Source: Frankia casuarinae (GTDB lineage Bacteria > Actinomycetota > Actinomycetes > Frankiales > Frankiaceae). From it: a DNA stretch of 64,000 nt. Positions 52,900-60,464 of the stretch are shown one piece after another. The stretch spans positions 2,356,001 through 2,420,000 of the forward strand of contig NC_007777.1 in the NCBI RefSeq assembly GCF_000013345.1, written 5' to 3'. Below the pieces are notes generated by a model. That model did not search any database, was not told the DNA's origin, and was given only the letters and a program-made list of their open reading frames with translations. A program made the position numbers and the translations under genes. The number at the start of each line of letters is the position of its first letter. Within the stretch, counting starts at the first letter, position 1.

Positions 52900-53133
52900 T
52901 CAGTGCGTACCGGAAAGGAGTGACGCCACGTCGCTGATGGATAACAGCGACGCGAGCTCGTCGTCGGTCAACGGTCTGCCGAGGAATTTCTCGCATTCCA
53001 GCGAGACGAGAATGATTTCTCCCGAGTTCACCCCGGCGCTGATCAGGTCCTCCTCGTCGCTGATCTCCGCCAGGAGGTGCGGTGCGTCCATGCACCGGGC
53101 CACGAGAGTGCGCGCTTCAACGCGAGAGTTCAT
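52900..53133 (-). CDS. Acyl/peptidyl carrier protein (second ACP)
   Basis: This 77-aa protein shows the four-helix carrier pattern: LLAEISDEEDLISAGVNSGE with Ser37 as the likely phosphopantetheine site (GVNSGE instead of the usual GxDSL), then LVSLECEKFLGRPLTDDELA on helices II-III and LLSISDVASLL at the end. The start overlaps the transglutaminase-like gene by 4 nt (ATGA). It probably carries the acyl unit made by one of the ligases. Confidence 0.75.
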   Translation of the reverse strand: MNSRVEARTLVARCMDAPHLLAEISDEEDLISAGVNSGEIILVSLECEKFLGRPLTDDELASLLSISDVASLLSGTH

Positions 53134-54137
53134 GGAGCGAATACTCCGTTTCGCAGAGGACTGGCGCTGACCGCGCAGGTCACCCATTGCGGGGCGAATC
53201 TCCCGGCCACCAGGATCAGCGGCTCCGCAGCCGACGTGCGGCAGGGCAGGAACCGGTTGAAACTCCACCCAAGGCACGCGTCCTGGAACTCCGCGTGAGG
53301 CTGGAAGCCGAGAGGCCTCAGCGCGTTCGTGGCGAGCACCGCGGCAACCGGGTCCAGCTGCTTCCAGCGTCCTCCCTCGAACACCTCGGTCCAAGCATGA
53401 TCGCTTCCGAGCAGCCCAAGCAGGTAGCCGCGCCGAGCGCGTGCGCGGTGGCCGATCGAGGTGAGCCGGTTCGCCAGCACCCTGCTGGCGACGACACAGT
53501 CGGCGACGCCGCTGTCCCAGGAGAGGTCGGGCTCCGCGCGCATCAGCTCGGGCACGGTCTGATACGACACCTGCTTCTCCACCAGCGCGGAGAAGACGCG
53601 CTGGTATTCGGACCTGACCGCCTCGCTGTCGATGGAGTCCTGCCGGCCGCGGAGACGGACCTGGTAGGAGACGCCACTGGGGCCCAAGTCGTAGTACTCG
53701 TCGTCGCCAGCGGCGCTCTGTTCCTGGGGATGGCCGCTTGCGTCGAGAACTTGGGGGGAGCCCGTGTCGAGTGCGCGTGCGCTGAGCGGCTGGCCCGCCG
53801 GGGGCACGATCGATACCCGCCAGGCGCGTTCCTCGATCCAGCGCTCTGGCTGTTCTGCGGCGAAGCGCATGAGGAAGCGAAGCCCCAGCTCGAAGACGCT
53901 CGTGCCCGTTCCCGCTGTGGCAGCCAGATTGTAGACGTCCGCGAACTCGTAACGGAGCTCTCCGTCTGGCCCCTGGCGGGACGGGATCCTGCCGTCCGCG
54001 AGTTCACGGAGTTCATCCGTGGTCAGCCGCAGCATGCGCGCCGCGAGACCTGCGGGGGTCCCGTATTCCGCGTATTCAGTGGGCACGACCTTGAATGTCG
54101 TCACCGGGTCGGACCGGTGCCTGACGGGGGGCGTCAT
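53130..54137 (-). CDS. Transglutaminase-like protein (possible AdmF-type amide synthase)
   Basis: This 335-aa protein has the transglutaminase-core triad: Cys near residue 212 in GVADCVVASRVLANRL, His near 245 in GSDHAWTEVF and Asp near 260 in WKQLDPVAAV. The region before residue 130 is unassigned. In the andrimid pathway a transglutaminase homologue (AdmF) forms an amide between two carrier-bound acyl groups. This gene sits between two carrier-protein genes and overlaps both by 4 nt, so the same chemistry is a strong hypothesis. Hydrolase or protease activity is the alternative. Confidence 0.8.
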   Translation of the reverse strand: MTPPVRHRSDPVTTFKVVPTEYAEYGTPAGLAARMLRLTTDELRELADGRIPSRQGPDGELRYEFADVYNLAATAGTGTSVFELGLRFLMRFAAEQPERWIEERAWRVSIVPPAGQPLSARALDTGSPQVLDASGHPQEQSAAGDDEYYDLGPSGVSYQVRLRGRQDSIDSEAVRSEYQRVFSALVEKQVSYQTVPELMRAEPDLSWDSGVADCVVASRVLANRLTSIGHRARARRGYLLGLLGSDHAWTEVFEGGRWKQLDPVAAVLATNALRPLGFQPHAEFQDACLGWSFNRFLPCRTSAAEPLILVAGRFAPQWVTCAVSASPLRNGVFAP

Positions 54138-54421
54138 CGCTGCGGATCCTCAGCGGAGCCTTGCGCGACCAGGAGGTCGACCAGCTCCGCGAGGCAGGTG
54201 ACCTGGTAGAGCACCCCATCGTTGATAAGGAGTCCAGAGCTCTCCTCGAGCGCCGCCACCGCCCGCAGGAAACGAACCGACTCCATGTTGGGCAGCTGGC
54301 CGAGCGGGACCTCCAGGTCAATCTCTCCGGCGTCCACCTCGAGGGCTTCCGCGAAACTGCTTCGCACCGACTTCTCGACGGCGGGATGACGAACATCTCG
54401 CACGTTCTCCGCGCGATTCAT
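54134..54421 (-). CDS. Acyl carrier protein (first ACP)
   Basis: This 95-aa protein fits a carrier domain: VEKSVRSSFAEALEVDAGEI (helix I), LGQLPNMESVRFLRAVAALE with Ser48 as the probable phosphopantetheine site, and VLYQVTCLAELVDLLV (helix IV). It lies 13 bp downstream of the FAAL gene, so the fatty-acyl adenylate is its likely donor. Its stop overlaps the start of the transglutaminase-like gene. Confidence 0.75.
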   Translation of the reverse strand: MNRAENVRDVRHPAVEKSVRSSFAEALEVDAGEIDLEVPLGQLPNMESVRFLRAVAALEESSGLLINDGVLYQVTCLAELVDLLVAQGSAEDPQR

Positions 54422-54434
54422 GATGGGTGCTCCT

Positions 54435-56078
54435 TCAGAGGTATCGTCCCGCCACGTCCGCCAGGGCAGCTCGGCGAATCTTCCCGGAGGTCGTGTGTGG
54501 AAGCTGGCGGTCAGGTAGTGCGACAACGGTCGCGCGGAATCCGCCGAGGGCCGCGGAGACCTGGTTGCGCACCAAGGTGACCGCCTCGCTCTGCTCCTCA
54601 TAAGTGCCCGAGTGCTCGAAGCAGATCAGAATGAACTCGCGGTCCTCTTCATCCATGCCGGCTGTGACCCCGCAGCGAACCTGGTCGCCGAGCGCGTCCC
54701 TTACCAGGTGTTCGAGGTCCTCGGCATAGACGTTCTGGCCATTGATGATTGCTACGTTCTTGGTCCTTCCTGTGATGAAGAGCTCGCCGTCGCTGAGGAA
54801 GCCGAGGTCCCCGGTTATCAGCCAGCCTTCGGATGTCACGGGTGCCTCGGCCGCCGGCCGGTCGAGATAGCCGGCCATCACGGTTGGGCTGCGCAGCTGG
54901 ATCTCGCCAAGATGGGCCTCGGGCAGCGGGTTCCCATGTGGGTCCGTTACCCGCAGACCGGTCCCGCGTAGCTGCCGTCCGCAGCCGACCACCGTTCGCG
55001 ATCCGGGGGCGCCCACCGCCGTGAAACGCACAGGTTCCCCCGGTGCGAGGTCCCCGCGTGCGACGGCGCGGGTGGTGAAGCCCAGGCCCGGCCTATGGAT
55101 CGCGGCCGGCAGCGTCGCCTCCGCCAGCCCGTAGGACGGCCACATCGCCGCTTCGTGGAAGCCCGCCGGCCGGAACGCCCTGGTGAAGCGTTCTATGGTG
55201 TCGGCCCGCACTGTCTCGGAACCATTGATCGCGACGCGCCAGGTGGACAGGTCGAGGTCAGCCGGCGTGCCTTCCTTGGCCGCCGCATCGGCCAGCTGGC
55301 TGTAGAAGAAATTGGGAGCCGCCGCCACGGTGCACCGGTTCTCGGCGAACTGGCGGAGCCAGGCCAGCGGGCGGCGCGCGGCCTGGCTTGGCGTCCACAG
55401 ATGCAGGCTGGACCCGTGGGTGAGCGCCGCCAAGGTCATGAAGAGCCCCATGTCATGAAAGAACGGCAGCCAGTTTCCCAGGGCGTCGGTAGGAGTGAGA
55501 AAGAAGTGCTCGGCCAGGATCGCGACCGCGGCCGAGATGTTGGCGGCGGTCAGGATGACGCCTTTGGGCCGTGATGTGCTGCCCGAGGTGAACTGAATGA
55601 TCCGTGGATCATCGGCCGCCTCGGTGACGCTGGCCGGCCGTGCTGTGGGCCAGCCTGAGATGTCGAGGAACTCGACCCCGTTCAGGCGGCTCCTGAGGGC
55701 GCGTACCGTCGGTGCGAGGTCTGCGGCATTGTATATGATCGCGTCGAGTCTGGCGGTGTCGGCCAAGAGGGAGATGTGGTCCATATACGCCTGCGGCCCG
55801 CCGAAGCCGCTCGGCAGTGGCAGCGGCACGCCCGCCGACCCGGCGGCCAGCGTGGTGATGAGCGCCTCCAACCAGGCGAGGCTGTTCGGCATGAGGATGC
55901 CGATCCGGAGCTGGCCCGTCTCGCCCTGCCGACCGGCGAGCGTGGAGGCATTGCTGAGCGCCGTGTCCAGCAGAGCGTCCAGTCCGACCCTGGTGTCCGC
56001 CGCATGGTCGTGGATGGTTGGGTCCCACCGCCCGGCCGCCTGGACCAAGCCGTGCACGACGCTGTTCTGGGCGCCCAT
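54435..56078 (-). CDS. Fatty acyl-AMP ligase (FAAL-like)
   Basis: This 547-aa adenylate-forming enzyme is close to fatty acyl-AMP ligases: IIQFTSGSTSRPKGVILT (P-loop), NWLPFFHDMGLFMTL (a FAAL hallmark), WPSYGLAEATLPA (A5), GWLITGDLGFLSDGELFITG (A7), TKNVAIINGQNVYAEDLEH and the C-terminal catalytic Lys in LPHTTSGKIRRAAL. FAALs make acyl-adenylates for transfer to carrier proteins, not CoA. ATG 56078 shares one base with the stop of the upstream ligase (TAATG). The upstream open frame lacks homology. Confidence 0.88.
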   Translation of the reverse strand: MGAQNSVVHGLVQAAGRWDPTIHDHAADTRVGLDALLDTALSNASTLAGRQGETGQLRIGILMPNSLAWLEALITTLAAGSAGVPLPLPSGFGGPQAYMDHISLLADTARLDAIIYNAADLAPTVRALRSRLNGVEFLDISGWPTARPASVTEAADDPRIIQFTSGSTSRPKGVILTAANISAAVAILAEHFFLTPTDALGNWLPFFHDMGLFMTLAALTHGSSLHLWTPSQAARRPLAWLRQFAENRCTVAAAPNFFYSQLADAAAKEGTPADLDLSTWRVAINGSETVRADTIERFTRAFRPAGFHEAAMWPSYGLAEATLPAAIHRPGLGFTTRAVARGDLAPGEPVRFTAVGAPGSRTVVGCGRQLRGTGLRVTDPHGNPLPEAHLGEIQLRSPTVMAGYLDRPAAEAPVTSEGWLITGDLGFLSDGELFITGRTKNVAIINGQNVYAEDLEHLVRDALGDQVRCGVTAGMDEEDREFILICFEHSGTYEEQSEAVTLVRNQVSAALGGFRATVVALPDRQLPHTTSGKIRRAALADVAGRYL

Positions 56079-57640
56079 TAGAGCCGGTCGAGCTTCGAGC
56101 GGAGAGAGGTTCGACGAACCTTCTTCGACCCGGTCATCGGGAGATCCGCGGGTAGCAGCCTGTGCAGCCTGATATTGGCGACTCCCCGGTCGCGAAGGGC
56201 ATTTTCCACGTCGTCGTCCTGAATTGTGGAGCCGGTCTTGACCGTGATGATCACGTCGACGGCGCCGTCGTCGGAGCCGAGAATGAGAGCCTCCTGGAGA
56301 GCAGGGAAGCGTGCCAGGAGAAGGTCCTCGAGCGCGAGGGTGCTGTCGATGCCCGGCACCTTGTCCACCAGCCGGTCGAGGAGCTCCAGGGTTCCGTCCG
56401 GCCTCACGCGACCGACATCGCCCATTCTCCACCAGCTATCGGTCACCGCCGGCGTGGGACGTCCGACGTAGCCCACCATCTGGGAGACGGACAGGCACTC
56501 GATGTGGCCTGCGGTGCCGAAGGGGACCGGTTTCCCGTCGTCCCCGACAATCCTGACCGTTCGGCCCGCCGCGGGGATGCCTATGACGCGGGTGTCGTGG
56601 TTGTAGACATCCGCGCGGGTGATCGGCCTGCCGGCGAGTGGGCCTGACTCCGTCTGGCCATAGGCCTGGAAGAAATAGGCGTCTTCGGCGTCCGATGCGT
56701 CGAGCATGGCCCGGACCGTCCTGGGGTGAATCGCATCGAAGGTGCTGCTGAATCGACTGATGGTTCGCATCGGACGTCGCGGATCCGATGCCAGGCCTTC
56801 CCAGGAGATGTAGGTGTTCGGATGAGTCTCGAGGCTCTCCGGGCCGTGACGGTGAAGAAAATCGGCGACCCTGGCGGGATCGTCATCGGTGATGCACCCG
56901 ATCGGCATTCCGATGAGGAGGCAGGTGATGATCGCGGACGAGGCTCGCGCATGGACGAACGAAATCGCCTTGGCCGAGAGCCGGTGCGTGCCGAAGCTGG
57001 TCATGAGACCGAGCTGGGGAACGACGTGTTGATAGATCGAGGCCGCGGAGTGGGCGACGAGCTTGGGCAGGTCCGTGGTCCCCGAGGTGTGGGTGATCAG
57101 CGCGACCTCGTCGTCCCGCAGGCGCTGGGCGTCCGGCGTGCCGGGAGCCGGGAGCTCCGGCAGGACTGCGGGCGGCTGGTCGCCGTCGTGCGCCCGTGTC
57201 CGCAGCACGCGCCCACGCGAGTTCCTGTCGATGGCCTCGCGGACGCGGGCAGAGAGCCGCGCCGCCACGGCGCTGTCGACGATCGTCCAGGTCGGGTGGA
57301 GTGCCTCCAACGTGCCCACCAGGTAGTCGTCGGGCATCGCTGAGGAGATGAGTGCGGGGATCGCGCCGATGCGATGGCAGGCGAAGGCAGCGAGCTGAAT
57401 CCGCGGATGGTTAGCGAAAACGATCGCGACCGTGGCCCTGGGCCGGACGCCCGCCGTCCACAGCCGCCCCGCCAGGTCGGTGACGGCGCGGTCGAAGGTC
57501 GCGAAGTCCGTGACAGGACCGGGCGCGGCCGGCCAGCCGTCGTCGGCGAAGAGTGCGACGTCGGGAGTGCGTTCGGCGGCACACGTGGTCAACGTGGCCA
57601 GTACCGGCGGCTGATCCGGAGCAGGCGGAACGTGCGGCAT
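56078..57640 (-). CDS. AMP-dependent acid ligase (ANL superfamily), first gene of the operon
   Basis: This 520-aa adenylate-forming enzyme has LITHTSGTTDLPKLVAH (P-loop), FFQAYGQTESGPLAG (A5), WWRMGDVGRVRPDGTLELLD (A7), DKVPGIDSTLALEDLLLA (hinge region, divergent) and a C-terminal Lys in LPMTGSKKVRRTSL. It may activate the amine-side or aromatic unit of the product. ATG 57640 follows AAAAGG and begins the operon; no gene on this strand lies immediately upstream. Confidence 0.85.
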   Translation of the reverse strand: MPHVPPAPDQPPVLATLTTCAAERTPDVALFADDGWPAAPGPVTDFATFDRAVTDLAGRLWTAGVRPRATVAIVFANHPRIQLAAFACHRIGAIPALISSAMPDDYLVGTLEALHPTWTIVDSAVAARLSARVREAIDRNSRGRVLRTRAHDGDQPPAVLPELPAPGTPDAQRLRDDEVALITHTSGTTDLPKLVAHSAASIYQHVVPQLGLMTSFGTHRLSAKAISFVHARASSAIITCLLIGMPIGCITDDDPARVADFLHRHGPESLETHPNTYISWEGLASDPRRPMRTISRFSSTFDAIHPRTVRAMLDASDAEDAYFFQAYGQTESGPLAGRPITRADVYNHDTRVIGIPAAGRTVRIVGDDGKPVPFGTAGHIECLSVSQMVGYVGRPTPAVTDSWWRMGDVGRVRPDGTLELLDRLVDKVPGIDSTLALEDLLLARFPALQEALILGSDDGAVDVIITVKTGSTIQDDDVENALRDRGVANIRLHRLLPADLPMTGSKKVRRTSLRSKLDRL

Positions 57641-58192
57641 GTCTGATACCTTTTCTCTTAGGTCGGTCGAACACCTGTATGCGTTCCGCCAGGTTCGCCT
57701 GGAGGTTGTGAGATATTTTATGGGGAAATCGCGGAACGCTGTGCCTCTCTTGTGGACCGGAGCCGGGAGCAGGCCTGGGCACGGCACGCCAAAGGCACCC
57801 GTGGCCGAAGGCGCGGATGAATTCTGCGAACGCCGTTTCATCGCGCCGGAGAACCGCTGGTGGCGGCGCGATGCGGACCACCTCCTCGTCAAACTCGAAT
57901 CCAACGTCCACGAGTAAATCAACAGCTGGAGCGGGCAGCAGAAACGGTTCATCGTAGCAAGCGCCGCCGACGATATCCTGGGGATTCGCGACCTGCTGGA
58001 CAGCAAGGTAGTGATTCGGTAGCGAATAGGATCCGGGACACCAGCGAGATATCTTACGGGCGCGTTGCTGTGCGCGGGAGCGAACTCCGAGCGGTGTTAG
58101 GTGAGTCTCCGAACGTGTCAGCAGCGTGGAGGCGCGGAATATGGGCGGCCTGCCGTTCTGGTTTTTATCCTCTCGCGGTGAGCAGGCTGACC
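57641..58192. other. Promoter region of the acyl-ligase operon plus an IS630-like scrap
   Basis: No complete gene. The plus strand at about 57876-58021 reads KLESNVHE, a stop, then INSWSGQQKRFIVASAADDI, which resembles the C-terminal tail of IS630-family transposases interrupted by a stop codon. The operon promoter should lie within the first 150 bp. Confidence 0.35.
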
Positions 58193-60112
58193 GTACGTAT
58201 TCGGAAATCCCGTTGGGGCATGATCGTGGGCGGCGTGACCGTGGGGCACTCCGCTGGGGTCTCGGGGGTCGGGGTCAGCCGGGAGGCTGTTGCCAGGTGG
58301 TGAGGTCCTCGGGGCTGGCGGCCCAGGGCAGGAACCGGTCGAGGTCGGCGCCGGTCGGCGGCTTGCCGCCGGCCCGGCCGCAGGCGTCGAGGTAGTTCTC
58401 CAGGTAGGTCAGCAGGTTCAGGTTGTGCATCGCGGCGGTCGCGGTGACCGTGAAGATCGTGGCGGCGTGGCGGGCGGTGTCCTCGGTGCGGGAGCCGCCG
58501 GCGTTGCGCCGGGTCACGACCGGGCCCCTGATCGCCCTTTCCGCCGGGTTGTTGTCCATGCCGATCATGGGGTAGTCGCGGTGGGCGACCAGCCCGTCCC
58601 ATTCCCGGTCCAGGGTCGCGAGCGCCTTGCGCGCGGGTTCCTGCAGGCCGGGCGAGGCCGTCTGCTCGCGGCGAACCGTGTCGATCACGGTGATCGCGGT
58701 GTCCCAGCCGGCGTACGCGGCGGCGAGCCGCTTCTCGGTGGCCGGCGACGGGGCCGCGGCGGCGGTGTGCCAGGCGGCGGCGAGCTCGCCGTGCGCGGTG
58801 TAGAGCGCGCGGATCCGCTCGACCCACTGGCGGGCCCAGATCCCGAGCTGGGCGGGGTTCGCGTCGCCGGCCCGCACGAAGTACCGCCGCGCGTGCGCCC
58901 AGCAGTACAGGTTGACCAGGCCATCGGCGCGGCGGCCGGCGGAGACGTACACGGTGTAGAAGTCCGACGACAGCACGAGGCGGCGCGGTCCGCCGTCGGC
59001 GTCGTCGGTCAGCTGGCCGCTGTCCGGGTCGAGGCCGACGTGTTCGGCGAGCACCGCCGTCGAGCGGGTCGCGTCCATCACGAAACAGACGCTGTCCGGC
59101 CCCAGGAACACCCACAGCCACCAGCGGGCCGGCCCGCCGCCGCCGGTCGGGGTGAACACCCGCCAGGTCGTCTCGTCGGCGTGCAGGTGCCACGACCCCC
59201 GCGACCGCCCGACGATCTGCTCGGCGAGTGGGGCGAGCAGGCCCGCGACCTGGGCGCACGCCCCGGTCAGCGTCGCCGGCGAGAGCTGGGCGCCGTGCCG
59301 GGCCAACCCGGTGACCAGCGAGTTCTGCGAACGGCCCGCGACATAGCGCTCCACGATCAGCATCGCGAGGAACCGGTGCGTGAACAGGCCCTTCCCGATC
59401 GCCTTCGACGGTCCCGGCGCGGTCACCGTCAACGACCCGCCACAGCGGCAGCCCCGCCGATACCGGCGCCGCCTCGACACCCGAACCCGCACCGTCACCA
59501 GCCAGTCGAGCTGCTCGACGACATGCTCGCCCCACGGCGTGAACGGCTGCCCACACGACAGGCAGCCATAGCCCCCGCCCTCGAAGTCGCAGTCGACCTC
59601 GTCGCGGGACAGATGGTCGTAGCTCCGCCGGCCCGAGCGCGCGCCCGGCCCCCGCCGCCGGCCTGCCGACCCGGCGGCCTCGCCCCGCGCCCCGTCGCCA
59701 CAACCGTCCCCGCCATCCGGCGAACCCACGGCCGGCGACCCGCCGCACTCCCGTTCCGACGACCGGCCGAACAGCATCCGCCGCAACGTCGCCAGCTCCG
59801 CCTGCAACGCCTCGAGCTGGAGACGCAGCTCCACCACCTCGGCCTCACGCGTCGCCTCCCGCGCGACCAGCCCGGCGATGTCCGTCAACAGCTCCGCGAC
59901 CCGGGCCCGCAGCCAGGCGTTCTCCGCCAGCAGCGCCGCGCCCTCGGCAACCTCACCGCTCGCGGCAGCGCCCGCCCCCGACTCGACAACCGTCACGCAC
60001 CGCAGCAAACCACCCCGACCGGCAGAACATCACCCACCACGACCATCAGGCCACACCCAGCCCCGAAGGCCGTCACCCCAAAAGATCAACAACGGGACTT
60101 CCGAATACGTAC
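58193..60112 (-). mobile_element. IS66-type insertion sequence (1920 bp)
   Basis: Imperfect terminal inverted repeats start GTACGTATTCGGAA, then R, then TCCCGTTG (22 of 23 match). GGCTGACC is present on both sides (58185-58192 and 60113-60120), a perfect 8-bp target duplication as expected for IS66. It carries only the large transposase (TnpC-like) gene, without tnpA and tnpB, as in the reduced ISBst12-like branch. Confidence 0.92.
58275..60008 (-). CDS. IS66-family transposase (TnpC-like)
   Basis: This 577-aa protein has a coiled-coil leucine-zipper-like N-terminus (LRARVAELLTDIAGLVAREA), an RMLFGRSSER signature, a zinc-finger domain (GCLSCGQPFTPWGEHVVEQL; RRGCRCGG) and the DDE_Tnp_IS66 catalytic core: HLHADETTWRVF (first Asp), VLSSDFYTVY (second Asp), CWAHARRYF and MDNNPAERAIRGPV (Glu). 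A C-terminal IS66_C region ends with TYLENYLDACGRAGG. Frame and ends are intact. Confidence 0.93.
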   Translation of the reverse strand: MLRCVTVVESGAGAAASGEVAEGAALLAENAWLRARVAELLTDIAGLVAREATREAEVVELRLQLEALQAELATLRRMLFGRSSERECGGSPAVGSPDGGDGCGDGARGEAAGSAGRRRGPGARSGRRSYDHLSRDEVDCDFEGGGYGCLSCGQPFTPWGEHVVEQLDWLVTVRVRVSRRRRYRRGCRCGGSLTVTAPGPSKAIGKGLFTHRFLAMLIVERYVAGRSQNSLVTGLARHGAQLSPATLTGACAQVAGLLAPLAEQIVGRSRGSWHLHADETTWRVFTPTGGGGPARWWLWVFLGPDSVCFVMDATRSTAVLAEHVGLDPDSGQLTDDADGGPRRLVLSSDFYTVYVSAGRRADGLVNLYCWAHARRYFVRAGDANPAQLGIWARQWVERIRALYTAHGELAAAWHTAAAAPSPATEKRLAAAYAGWDTAITVIDTVRREQTASPGLQEPARKALATLDREWDGLVAHRDYPMIGMDNNPAERAIRGPVVTRRNAGGSRTEDTARHAATIFTVTATAAMHNLNLLTYLENYLDACGRAGGKPPTGADLDRFLPWAASPEDLTTWQQPPG

Positions 60113-60120
60113 GGCTGACC

Positions 60121-60464
60121 GGCCCGGGAGTCGTCTACCCGGACACAATTTTCGCGAGTTCGAAAACTAAGGTGGCGCCGCCTGGGCACGCGCCTCGTGC
60201 GCTGGCGCTCCGCGACCACAGGTGTCGCCGGACCAATGCACCTCCCATTCAGTAATATGACACGGCTTGCTGGCGCTGGAGTTAGCGACCCGCCGAATTG
60301 GTGGGCAGCGTTACACGCAGTGCTGTCTCGCGGCCCCATGGAAGCTATACGGAACACAAGGAATGTGTCAATACTCTTACGCACTGTCACTATTGATCTC
60401 TCGTCTCGGAATACGCCACCCCGGATGGATGGCGCCGGCATCGCGAGTGCCCCTACCGCAAACG
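60121..60464. other. Gap between the IS66-type and ISAs1-type elements
   Basis: No gene recognised. Minus-strand promoter-like sequence is present at 60344-60371. The missing catalytic half of the truncated tyrosine recombinase on the far side of the ISAs1-type element is not found here. Confidence 0.5.
60344..60371 (-). promoter_or_regulatory. Sigma-70-like promoter
   Basis: On the minus strand a perfect TTGACA (60366-60371), a 16-bp spacer and TATAGC (60344-60349) point left, toward the IS66-type element. The transcript start would be near 60336. The short open frame that follows (from ATG near 60340) has no recognised domain. Confidence 0.5.

Noticed and set aside
57411-57911. Minus-strand frame overlapping the start of the first acid ligase
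   Set aside because: It overlaps the ligase coding sequence in another frame and has no recognisable domain.
58290-60170. 626-aa plus-strand open frame across the IS66-type element
   Set aside because: Antisense to the transposase; no motifs.
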